A stretch of 13,013 bases of DNA, taken from the NCBI GenBank assembly GCA_030628225.1, contig DAOVRJ010000042.1, positions 1 to 13,013 of the forward strand, read 5' to 3'. The translations under genes and the position numbers were made by a program. The stretch comes from Candidatus Zixiibacteriota bacterium (GTDB lineage: Bacteria > SM23-81). A model generated the notes under the pieces. The model was not told the origin of the DNA and made no database searches. It saw nothing but the letters and a program-made list of their open reading frames with translations. Positions 1 through 6,653 of this stretch are shown here, in pieces; the stretch's first letter is position 1, and each line of letters starts with the position of its first letter.

Positions 1-8
1 GGACTCAT
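1..8 (-). CDS. possible start of the gene after selA (selB expected), cut by window edge
   Basis: An ATG at 8-6 overlaps the selA stop codon TGA (7-5) in an ATGA arrangement, the same coupling seen elsewhere in this window. Only two full codons are visible (Met-Ser), so nothing in the sequence identifies the product. selB, the Sec-specific elongation factor, commonly follows selA in bacteria and would be needed to read the proposed Sec codon at 2483-2481. The identity is therefore inference from gene order only. Confidence 0.3.
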
Positions 9-1453
9 CGCCCCTTTCGCCTCGATACGCGCCCCTCACTTCGGTTTTGGTGAATCTGCTCACACAACCGGGCCAGGGCTCGCCGCAAACCGCTCAACTC
101 CCGGGAAGAGACCGTCCTCAGATCCAACAACAGCCGGTTGCCGGCCACCCTCCCCACCACCGGGGGTGAACCTGTTCGCAGACTGCGGGCCAACTGGGCC
201 GGCGAAAAGCGCGCGGCGCGCAATCCAATTAAACAGGTGGGCATGCGGACACCGGGACAGGAACCACCACCTACCTCCGAGAACCCACTCAGCAGCTCGG
301 CTTCCAGATCATCCCCCAACACAGGCCTGAGCTTTCCCAGCAGACGCCTGGCCCGGCGCCGCACAGAGACAGCAGGTCGGAGGATCATCCGGAGATGAGA
401 CAGCTGTTCGGCGGGCCGATCGGCATATGCGTAAAGACGCAGAACTGCTTCCAGGGCGGCGAGAGTGAGCTTGCCGGGCCGGATGGCCCGGGAGAGCGGG
501 TTTTTTCGCAATTGGCTGGTAAGACGCTGGCGACCCAAGATGATGCCGCACTGAGGCCCACCCAGAAGCTTGTCGCCGCTGAAGGTGGTCAGGTCCATCC
601 CGGATTTCACCATCTCCACCACCGTGGGCTCGTCGGTCAGGGCGCTTCCTTCCGGATGCGCCAGAAGACCGCTGCCCAGATCCTCAACGACCAGCAGGCG
701 CCGTCTTCTGCCCAGCCGTGCCAGATCCTGAAGGGACGGGCGATGTGTAAAACCCACCAGTTGGTAGTTGGATGTATGGCTGCGGAACAACAGGGCGGTT
801 TTCCCGGTGATAGCTTTCTTGTAGTCCTCCAGATATGTCCTGTTGGTAGTGCCTACCTCCACCAGATGCGCCCCGCTGCTGGCCATCACCTCGGGAAGAC
901 GAAAAGACCCCCCTATCTCGATGAGCTCACCCCGGGAGACGATCACCTCTCTTCCCTTGGCGAAGGTGTTCAAGACAAGCAGAACGGCTGCGGCGTTATT
1001 GTTGACCACCATGGCGGATGGCGCCCCGGTCAGCCTGGTGAGTAAACCCTCCACATGGACGCCTCTATGTCCCCGTTTGCCCGACGGCAGCTCCATCTCC
1101 AGGTTGCAATACCCGGAGGCGACGCGGCTCAGGGCCTGAACGGCCTCGTCGGGCAGGGGAACCCGTCCCAGATTGGTATTCAGAACTACCCCTGTGGCGT
1201 TGATCACCGGCTGCAAACTGGGCCTGGCCATGTTGACCAACTCCTGTTCAACCTGATCCAGAAAGTCATCCCGGGAAACTCCACGGGGCGGATCTTCTCC
1301 CCGGCGGATGAGCCCTCGCCACTGGGCTGCTACCCGGCGCATAGCTCCCACGATCATTTTCCGGGGAAATTGACAAAAACGCTCTCTCACCGACCCATCG
1401 TCCAGCAAGGCCCCGATGGATGGCAGATCCCGAAGGGAAATGGAAGGGGACAC
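5..1453 (-). CDS. selA: L-seryl-tRNA(Sec) selenium transferase (selenocysteine synthase)
   Basis: SelA is the cytoplasmic PLP enzyme that converts Ser-tRNA(Sec) to Sec-tRNA(Sec) using selenophosphate. The 482-residue product is close to the usual length for the family. Family hallmarks are visible: INATGVVLNTNLGR (84-97), the SRGELIEIGGSFRLPEVM stretch (173-190), VEVGTTNRT (198-206), and the PLP-lysine motif SGDKLLGGPQCG, which places the Schiff-base lysine at residue 295, matching the position I recall for the E. coli enzyme. The start is a GTG at 1453 preceded by AGGAG (1464-1460) with a six-base spacer. The gene follows the proposed selenoprotein gene by 190 bases that contain a terminator-like hairpin, so its expression may be separate or attenuated. 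The stop overlaps a possible next start codon (ATGA). Confidence 0.97.
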   Translation of the reverse strand: MSPSISLRDLPSIGALLDDGSVRERFCQFPRKMIVGAMRRVAAQWRGLIRRGEDPPRGVSRDDFLDQVEQELVNMARPSLQPVINATGVVLNTNLGRVPLPDEAVQALSRVASGYCNLEMELPSGKRGHRGVHVEGLLTRLTGAPSAMVVNNNAAAVLLVLNTFAKGREVIVSRGELIEIGGSFRLPEVMASSGAHLVEVGTTNRTYLEDYKKAITGKTALLFRSHTSNYQLVGFTHRPSLQDLARLGRRRRLLVVEDLGSGLLAHPEGSALTDEPTVVEMVKSGMDLTTFSGDKLLGGPQCGIILGRQRLTSQLRKNPLSRAIRPGKLTLAALEAVLRLYAYADRPAEQLSHLRMILRPAVSVRRRARRLLGKLRPVLGDDLEAELLSGFSEVGGGSCPGVRMPTCLIGLRAARFSPAQLARSLRTGSPPVVGRVAGNRLLLDLRTVSSRELSGLRRALARLCEQIHQNRSEGRVSRRKGR

Positions 1454-1521
1454 GGCTCACTCCTGTTCTCAGAGACAGCGCCAAACCCTGGACAAAGGAA
1501 ATCGCCAAAGGCGCCATCCAT

Positions 1522-1566
1522 AAAAAACGTTCCCGCAAGAAACGGGCTCGTCTCCTCCGGGAACGT
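1522..1566 (-). terminator. Rho-independent terminator or attenuator upstream of selA
   Basis: On the minus strand a nine-base arm (1566-1558, ACGTTCCCG) pairs perfectly with 1535-1527 (CGGGAACGT) and runs straight into six T residues (1527-1522). The intervening 22 bases can fold further: GAGACG pairs with CGTTTC (one G-U) around an AGCC tetraloop, leaving a 3x3 internal loop. This is the form of an intrinsic terminator at the end of the korDABC-selenoprotein transcript. No convincing promoter is visible between it and selA, so selA may depend on readthrough, with the hairpin acting as an attenuator. Confidence 0.72.
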
Positions 1567-1591
1567 CTGAAAGAAGGGTCGAAAACCTCTC

Positions 1592-1609
1592 CCCGGGCAG
1601 ACGCCCGGG
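1592..1609 (-). other. GC-rich hairpin with GUCU loop in the selA leader
   Basis: Minus-strand bases 1609-1603 (CCCGGGC) and 1598-1592 (GCCCGGG) form a perfect seven-pair stem around the tetraloop GTCT. It lies 34 to 52 bases after the selenoprotein stop codon and about 140 bases before the selA start. It is not followed by a T-run, so it is not an obvious terminator. The loop resembles part of the GGUCU loop of the E. coli fdhF SECIS, and in E. coli a SECIS-like structure upstream of selA is reported to bind SelB. A regulatory role here is speculative. Confidence 0.4.
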
Positions 1610-1643
1610 CGGCAGATCTCGTCTTTCGCAGAGCCGACAGGGA

Positions 1644-2636
1644 TCATTTCTTTCCGGCGCTCTGCGACGACTGTCGCGGCGCCACACGCCTGGCATTGTA
1701 CTCGGCCATCAATTGGACCATTTCCTCATCGTCGGCCACGCTCTTGTCCAAAAGGGTCCACTGTATCTCAAAAGATTTAACCGAGTTGTGATCATCAAGA
1801 ATCAGCTCGACATCGCCCAGCTCATTGCCAGCGGTCGCCGGAATCACAAAAATGGTCTCGTTAACTTTCTTAGCATACTTCCTCTCGGCTCCCTTAGCGA
1901 TAAAAAAGAGGTCTATGCCGCCCACCTCTCGGGCTAACCGGGTGGCCTCTCTGAGGTCCAGATCGGAGAGGACGATCACCACATCGCAGTGCTTCTTCAA
2001 CTTCTGCACAGTGTTCTGCAGCACCACCTCGGGCTTGGGGACATAAAACTCCATGGGAATCTCCCGGGCCATTTTGTCCCGGACCACCTCGCTGGTCAGT
2101 CCCATGATGGCCACCTTTATGCCTCCATACTGAAACCCCAGAAAACTGGACCAGCCCAGCCTCTTGATCACATAGGGATGGACCAACAATCGATCGCTGT
2201 TCCGCCGGTATAAGTTGCTGGAAACCAAGGGCAGACGCTCTTTATCCCTCAGCTCCAGAATCCGGCGCGAGCCAAGAATGATCTCCTCTCTGGCCAAGTT
2301 GATGGCATCGTAGCCCATAAGGGACATAGCTCTTACCAGGGTCTCCGTCTTGCGCTCGCTGGCCTGTCCTCTGGCCCGGCAGAAATTGCCGCTGTCCACG
2401 ATCAGGTGTGCGGATTCTCTCTCCAATTTCTCATTAATTACCGTGGCTCTCCGAGCCACGCCGCCGTGGCGGCAGCCCCGTCACCCGCTGGGTTCCAGCC
2501 GGCCGTTGACGTCGCCGGTAAACAGCACGTGCAGACTCATCTGACCTCGGGCCTGGGCAGCCGATGAACCTAAAAACAGCAAACCGCCAATAAAAAATAG
2601 CAGCAAATTCTTTCGCCCAAGCAACTTACCTAACAT
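1644..2636 (-). CDS. exported UshA-like metallophosphoesterase-fold selenoprotein (Sec at codon 52, TGA)
   Basis: A 330-residue protein is read from ATG 2636 if the in-frame TGA at 2483-2481 is translated as selenocysteine (U52). AGGAGG (2649-2644) lies seven bases before the ATG, and the gene overlaps the end of korC by 11 bases. Residues 1-29 form a Sec signal peptide: K/R-rich start, hydrophobic LLLFFIGGLLFL, and an AQA cleavage site after residue 29. After it comes LHVLFTGDVNGRLEP, the first motif of UshA/5'-nucleotidase-like phosphoesterases, then S-G-U-R-G-C, then GGVARRATVI, which is also typical of this family. Later blocks (LIVDSGNFC, MGYDAINL, VIVLSDLD, VELILDD) follow the fold, but most metal ligands are replaced. 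Without recoding, only a 51-residue secreted stub or a 271-residue fragment from a GTG at 2459 with no ribosome binding site would result. Substrate unknown; a redox role through the U-x-x-C motif is inferred. A sequencing error or pseudogene is the alternative. Confidence 0.85.
2442..2460 (-). promoter_or_regulatory. candidate bacterial SECIS element (upper stem-loop)
   Basis: Twenty bases after the TGA, CGTGGCTC (2460-2453) pairs perfectly with GAGCCACG (2449-2442) around a GGA loop (2452-2450). The loop begins 28 bases after the TGA and starts with two G residues. As I recall the general description of bacterial SECIS elements, a short stem within the coding region roughly 16-37 bases after the UGA with G in the first two loop positions fits. 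SelB would bind this hairpin to deliver Sec-tRNA. Two other, mutually exclusive hairpins overlap it: 2470-2465 with 2460-2455 (loop GCGG, starting 16 bases after the TGA, closest to the E. coli fdhF spacing) and 2473-2469 with 2464-2460 (loop CACG). Which one acts cannot be decided by eye. Confidence 0.65.
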
Positions 2637-3222
2637 GGTAGTTCCTCCTCTTCAGTGGCGACTTCGTCTTCTCGGCCTTCTCCCCGGCTAATACATCCTG
2701 GCCGTATGCGTATCCCCGGTCAAAAGCTTTGAGGTTCATCTCCAAAAATCCCGGGGGCACCAAGCTGGGGATGGTCTTCTTCATCGCCTCCAGGGACACC
2801 ACCCCGGTTACGGCAGTGAAAAAACCCAGCATGGCCACGTTGGCGATGATGCGATTGCCCAGCTCTTCTGCAAAGCGGGTGGCCGGCACTGTGTAGAGCC
2901 TGATTTTTGCCCCGGTGGATCTTGGGCGAACCAGGTCGGCATCGATGATCAGAATTCCCCCCTCACCCAGCTCCGATTCATACGTGGTGTATGCTTCCTG
3001 GGACATAGCCACCAGGATGTCGGGGACAGTCACATAGGGATAGAGTACCTGTTCGTCGGAGAGGACAATCTGAGCGCTACAGGCACCACCCCTCGCCTCG
3101 GGGCCAAAAGACTGGTTCATCGTAGCAAATTTTTCATCGAAGATGGAGACGGCTTTGCCAATGATAATGCCCGATCGAATGATCCCCTGTCCTCCAAACC
3201 CGGCAAATCGAATCTCCGTCAT
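2626..3222 (-). CDS. korC: 2-oxoglutarate:ferredoxin oxidoreductase, gamma subunit
   Basis: The 198-residue product is the gamma subunit of a multi-subunit 2-oxoacid:ferredoxin oxidoreductase, cytoplasmic, working with KorA, KorB and KorD. It starts with the family signature RFAGFGGQGIIRSGIIIGKA and contains SFGPEARGGACSAQIVLSD and YPYVTVPDILVAMSQEAY, which are standard gamma-subunit blocks. The length is normal. The ATG at 3222 overlaps the korB TGA stop (ATGA), indicating translational coupling. Its last bases (TAA at 2628-2626) overlap the start of the selenoprotein gene, which places that gene on the same transcript. Substrate assignment to 2-oxoglutarate rests on the nearby sucC and sucD; other 2-oxoacids remain possible. 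Confidence 0.9.
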   Translation of the reverse strand: MTEIRFAGFGGQGIIRSGIIIGKAVSIFDEKFATMNQSFGPEARGGACSAQIVLSDEQVLYPYVTVPDILVAMSQEAYTTYESELGEGGILIIDADLVRPRSTGAKIRLYTVPATRFAEELGNRIIANVAMLGFFTAVTGVVSLEAMKKTIPSLVPPGFLEMNLKAFDRGYAYGQDVLAGEKAEKTKSPLKRRNYHVR

Positions 3223-4112
3223 GCCTCTCCTCCATAAGGCTTGAATTTGTCGCCCAGCCTCTCGGCGAGTCTCTTGTTGTAGGCCTCGAGATATGTGGGC
3301 CTCTCCCGGTCCACGAACTTGCCCACCACGATGGGCTTTTGGAATTCGATGCCCAGATTACGGGTATCCTCGCCGTGCTTGATCACCGAGTTCTGGTGAT
3401 AGAATTTCATCAAATCGAGGCCCACTCCCAGTTTGTTGATCCGCCCCCAGTAATTGGCACAGGGAGTGATCACCTCCACCAAAGAGAAACCCGGTTTCTG
3501 CAACGCCTCCATGATAGCCTCGGTTAATCGTCGAATATGAAGGGCCGTCCAGCGGGCTACATAAACCGCTCCGCAGGATTCAGCCAGGTGGGGGATGTTA
3601 AAAGGCATTTCGAAACTCCCATAGGGCGACGTGGTAGCGTATCCCTTTGGAGGAGTGGTCGGCGCCATCTGACCTCCGGTCATGGCATAGATAAAATTGT
3701 TCACGCAGATTACCGTTAAATCAATATTCCGCCTGGCCGCGTGGATGAAATGGTTTCCACCGATAGCGATGAGATCGCCATCTCCGGAAAAAACGATCAC
3801 CTTGAGCTTGGGATTGCCCAGCTTAATACCGGTGGCATAGGGAATGGCTCGCCCGTGAGTGGTATGAAAGGAGTCCAGCCTCATGTATCCCGCCACCCTT
3901 CCAGTACAGCCGATACCCGATACGATGCAGACGTTATCGAGATCCCATTCCAACTTCTCCAGGGCCGCCGCAAAGGCGGTGACGGTGGTGCCAATCCCGC
4001 AGCCTGGACACCAGATATGGGGAATACGCTCCATGCGCAGGATAGATTCCATGGGATGGGGCTCTTCCGCCACTTCGGGGCGTGGTTTCTCAGCAATTTT
4101 TTGTGCACACAT
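3219..4112 (-). CDS. korB: 2-oxoglutarate:ferredoxin oxidoreductase, beta (TPP-binding) subunit
   Basis: KorB carries thiamine pyrophosphate and an Fe-S cluster in the enzyme that oxidatively decarboxylates 2-oxoglutarate to succinyl-CoA with reduction of ferredoxin, or runs in reverse to fix CO2. The 297-residue product has WCPGCGIG (C35, C38), GIGCTGR (C69) and TPCANYWG (C218), a likely cysteine set for the cluster. The TPP motif is SGDGDLIAIGG (109-119) through ICVNNFIYAMTGGQ. The ATG at 4112 is chosen because GAGG lies six to seven bases upstream and the codon falls two bases after the korA stop. A longer frame reaching 4220 would add 36 low-complexity residues lying wholly over korA. Coupled to korC by ATGA. 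Confidence 0.94.
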   Translation of the reverse strand: MCAQKIAEKPRPEVAEEPHPMESILRMERIPHIWCPGCGIGTTVTAFAAALEKLEWDLDNVCIVSGIGCTGRVAGYMRLDSFHTTHGRAIPYATGIKLGNPKLKVIVFSGDGDLIAIGGNHFIHAARRNIDLTVICVNNFIYAMTGGQMAPTTPPKGYATTSPYGSFEMPFNIPHLAESCGAVYVARWTALHIRRLTEAIMEALQKPGFSLVEVITPCANYWGRINKLGVGLDLMKFYHQNSVIKHGEDTRNLGIEFQKPIVVGKFVDRERPTYLEAYNKRLAERLGDKFKPYGGEA

Positions 4113-4114
4113 GC

Positions 4115-5323
4115 TCAGCCTCTTTTTTTCCGATGATACTCGACGATCCCCTCCCCCACCCTCTTCCCCCGTGCCGCCTGTCGGATAGCATAGAGAATAT
4201 CGTCCGGGTCGTGAACCCAACCACCACCGTGGGGCACAAGAACCACCTCAGCCTGACCACAGGCGCATCTATCCAGCTCGAGGACCACCTGGCCATAATT
4301 GATCTCGGGCATCACAAGAGCCTTTACCTGACGGGCCAGCTCCCGAATCCTTTTCTCCGGAAAGGGCCAGACCACTATCAGGCGCAGAATGCCCACCTTA
4401 ATACCCTCTTTTCTGGCCAGCTTTATGGCTCGCAGGGTCACCCGTGAGGTGATACCGTAGGCAACGACCACAACATCCGCTCCCTCAACTCCATCTTCCT
4501 CGAACTCGATGATGTCGTCGGCGTTCTTGCGAATCTTATCCACCAGCCTGCGCACCAACTTCTCCTGACAATCCACGGTCATGTCCGGATATCCCCGCTC
4601 ATCATGGGTGAGCCCGGTAATGTGGAACCTATAACCATCGCCTACCTTCACCATCGGGGGCACCATGTCCTTATCAGGCTTAAATGGCAGATATTTGCCC
4701 TGGGGACCTTTGTAAAATCTCCTGGGCTCGATCTCGATCTCCTCCGCCGCGGGGATGATCACCTTCTCGGTCATATGCCCGACACACTCGTCCATCATCA
4801 GCAACACGGGGACACGGTATTTCTCGGAGAGGTTAAAGGCCTTGATGGTGAAATCGAAGGTCTCCTGCGGGGAATTCGGCGACAGGGCGATGATCTCGTA
4901 GTCCCCGTGAGAGCCCCACCGGGCCTGCATCATGTCCGCCTGACCAGTGGTGGTGGGCAAACCGGTGGATGGACCACCCCTCTGCACATCGGCTAACACC
5001 AACGGCGTCTCGGTCATTACCGCCAGGCCCACGTGTTCCATCATCAGGGAAAAACCCGGGCCCGAGGTCACGGTCATGGATTTCAATCCCGACCACGAGG
5101 CCCCGATAACGGACGCCAGAGAGGCCAGCTCGTCTTCCATCTGGATAAAGATCGCTCCCACAAGGGGGCACCTCTGGGCGAACCTCTCGGCTACCTCCGT
5201 CGATGGGGTGATGGGGTATCCCCCAAAAAAACGGCAACCCGCGGCCAGGGCACCTTCGGCACAGGCATGGTCACCGTCCAGATAGTGGGATCCGGTTAGC
5301 ACCCCTTTGGGATCAGCCTTCAA
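4115..5323 (-). CDS. korA: 2-oxoglutarate:ferredoxin oxidoreductase, alpha subunit
   Basis: KorA is the catalytic partner of KorB, providing the pyrimidine-binding and C-terminal transketolase-like domains. Signatures are GGYPITPSTEVAERF (34-48), TSGPGFSLMMEHVGLAVM (86-103) and DVQRGGPSTGLPTTTGQAD (112-130). A second domain near residues 270-390 contains VVVAYGITSRVTLRAIKLA and the segment PEINYGQVVLELDR. The start is TTG at 5323, since AAGGAGG (5336-5330) lies six bases before it and the resulting 402-residue length suits the family. The open frame continues to an ATG at 5476, but those 51 residues lie over korD and are arginine-rich shadow sequence. The TTG overlaps the last codons of korD, implying coupling. 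2-oxoglutarate specificity is inferred from context. Confidence 0.93.
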   Translation of the reverse strand: MKADPKGVLTGSHYLDGDHACAEGALAAGCRFFGGYPITPSTEVAERFAQRCPLVGAIFIQMEDELASLASVIGASWSGLKSMTVTSGPGFSLMMEHVGLAVMTETPLVLADVQRGGPSTGLPTTTGQADMMQARWGSHGDYEIIALSPNSPQETFDFTIKAFNLSEKYRVPVLLMMDECVGHMTEKVIIPAAEEIEIEPRRFYKGPQGKYLPFKPDKDMVPPMVKVGDGYRFHITGLTHDERGYPDMTVDCQEKLVRRLVDKIRKNADDIIEFEEDGVEGADVVVVAYGITSRVTLRAIKLARKEGIKVGILRLIVVWPFPEKRIRELARQVKALVMPEINYGQVVLELDRCACGQAEVVLVPHGGGWVHDPDDILYAIRQAARGKRVGEGIVEYHRKKRG

Positions 5324-5594
5324 CTTTCGCCTCCTTCTCTTCCTTGGAAACGACAAATATGGCAAAATCCGGGCATAACATCTCACAGAGTCCACAGGAA
5401 ACGCAAGCCTCTTCATCCTTGATACGCGGAGTATGGTACCCCTTCGCGTTGTAATCCTCCGACATCTCCAACACATCCTTGGGACAATATTCTACACAGA
5501 AACCGCACCCCTTACAGCGATCCTTGATGATGTGCACCTCTCCATACGGAATCTTGATCTGACCGCTATCCAGAGGCCGTCGCCAGTATTTCAT
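5313..5594 (-). CDS. korD: 2[4Fe-4S] ferredoxin subunit of 2-oxoglutarate:ferredoxin oxidoreductase
   Basis: A 93-residue ferredoxin-type polypeptide with two complete cluster motifs: CKGCGFCVEYCP (C27, C30, C33, C37) and CVSCGLCEMLCP (C64, C67, C70, C74). Such a protein is the delta subunit of four-subunit 2-oxoacid:ferredoxin oxidoreductases and passes electrons from the KorB cluster to free ferredoxin. The ATG at 5594 is preceded by a purine-rich GGGGGAAAGAAG tract. It is the first gene of korDABC, and its end overlaps the korA TTG start. The promoter at 5652-5680 lies about 50 bases upstream, so it probably heads the transcript. Confidence 0.93.
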   Translation of the reverse strand: MKYWRRPLDSGQIKIPYGEVHIIKDRCKGCGFCVEYCPKDVLEMSEDYNAKGYHTPRIKDEEACVSCGLCEMLCPDFAIFVVSKEEKEAKVEG

Positions 5595-5651
5595 CTTCTT
5601 TCCCCCGCCGACAGATACTTTTTGTTAGAAGAAATCTGAAAACCATCTTCT

Positions 5652-5680
5652 ATTGTACCCAATGTCCTGAGTTTTGTCAA
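5652..5680 (-). promoter_or_regulatory. sigma-70-type promoter for korDABC operon
   Basis: On the minus strand a perfect -35 box TTGACA (5680-5675) is followed after exactly 17 bases by TACAAT (5657-5652), five of six matches to the -10 consensus. Transcription would begin near 5645 and give a leader of about 50 bases before korD. It is the strongest promoter-like match I found in the window, and it lies in the one clear gap between sucD and korD. No terminator is evident after sucD, so readthrough from the sucCD side may also feed this operon. Confidence 0.8.
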
Positions 5681-5783
5681 GGCTTTTCTCCCCAAGAACC
5701 AAGCGGAAAGACCGGCAGTTGTCTCAGATGATATCCTTTCCCCAAAATCCTCAAGTTCTCTCATTCCACCCGGCAAGATCATC

Positions 5784-6653
5784 TCATTTAATTGCCTCTT
5801 TTACCAGCCCGACGATGTCCTCCGGCTTGGCCGCTACCGGGATGCCTGCCGCCTCCAGGGCGGCGATCTTCTCCCTGGCCGTCCCCGAGCCACCGCTAAT
5901 GATGGCCCCGGCGTGTCCCATGCGCTTGCCCGGAGGAGCAGTCAGTCCCGCGATGAAGGCCACCACCGGTTTGGTCACATGCTGGGAGATGTATTCGGCG
6001 GCCTCCTCCTCATCCGTGCCGCCGATTTCTCCGATGAGCACCACCACATCCGTCTCCGGATCGGCCTCGAACAGCTCCAGGGTATCCACGAATCTGGTGC
6101 CGATGATGGGATCTCCCCCCAGACCGATGCAGGTGCTCTGGCCAATGCCCGCCAAGGTCAGCTGGTAGACAACCTCGTAGGTGAGGGTGCCGCTGCGCGA
6201 GACCACACCCACACGTCCCGCCTTTACTATCTGGCCTGGCATGATACCCACCTTGGCCTTGCCGGGAGTGATGATCCCCGGGCAATTGGGACCGATAAGC
6301 CGGGCCTGCCCTGCGGACAGATACTGCATCACCCTGACCATCTCCAGAGTGGGGATGCCCTCGGTGATGCAGACAATCAGCTGGCAGCCTGCTTCGGCGG
6401 CCTCGCAGATAGCATCGTCGGCGAAAGAGTGAGGCACATATATCACCGAGGTGTTGGCGCCCTCCTGATCCACCGCCTCCTGGACAAAATTATATATGGG
6501 AATGTCCGCCATGGACTGTCCCCCCTTGCCCGGAGTCACTCCGGCCACAACCTTCGTCCCGTACTGGGCCATCTGCTGCGCATGGAAAGCCCCATCCCTG
6601 CCGGTAATCCCCTGAACCACCACACGGGTCTGATCATCAACGAGTATGCTCAT
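5784..6653 (-). CDS. sucD: succinyl-CoA synthetase, alpha subunit
   Basis: SucD carries the phosphohistidine and CoA site of the enzyme interconverting succinyl-CoA and succinate plus nucleoside triphosphate. The 289-residue product is the standard length. It has the CoA-binding start [18 protein letters not shown] (11-28), [11 protein letters not shown] (121-131) and the active-site loop [14 protein letters not shown], which puts the phosphorylated histidine at residue 247. The start is taken as ATG 6653 because family members begin MSILV and AGGAG lies about ten bases upstream; a TTG at 6662 is possible but sits almost on that site. The gene overlaps the end of the DUF2723 gene by 17 bases, which separates it from its usual neighbour sucC. 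Confidence 0.96.
   Translation of the reverse strand: MSILVDDQTRVVVQGITGRDGAFHAQQMAQYGTKVVAGVTPGKGGQSMADIPIYNFVQEAVDQEGANTSVIYVPHSFADDAICEAAEAGCQLIVCITEGIPTLEMVRVMQYLSAGQARLIGPNCPGIITPGKAKVGIMPGQIVKAGRVGVVSRSGTLTYEVVYQLTLAGIGQSTCIGLGGDPIIGTRFVDTLELFEADPETDVVVLIGEIGGTDEEEAAEYISQHVTKPVVAFIAGLTAPPGKRMGHAGAIISGGSGTAREKIAALEAAGIPVAAKPEDIVGLVKEAIK

Noticed and set aside
395-1045. Long plus-strand frames opposite selA
   Set aside because: They are antisense shadows of a highly conserved gene and have no family features.
1387-1647. Minus-strand frame starting at an ATGA overlap with the selenoprotein stop, running into selA
   Set aside because: No ribosome site or recognisable motif; it crosses both hairpins and the selA start in another frame, so it is most likely chance.
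1644-2459. 271-residue protein starting at a GTG at 2459 as the real gene
   Set aside because: No ribosome site precedes the GTG, it begins within the proposed SECIS, and it would lose the signal peptide and first fold motif, which are encoded in the same frame just upstream of the TGA.
4113-4220. N-terminal extension of korB to 4220
   Set aside because: It overlaps korA and is glycine-rich shadow sequence; ATG 4112 has its own ribosome site and sits two bases after the korA stop.
5324-5476. N-terminal extension of korA to ATG 5476
   Set aside because: It lies entirely over korD, is arginine-rich and not family-like, while TTG 5323 has an ideal AAGGAGG at six bases.
5591-5782. 63-residue minus-strand frame after sucD
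   Set aside because: It covers the consensus promoter and korD leader, has no recognisable domain and no good ribosome site; treated as intergenic.
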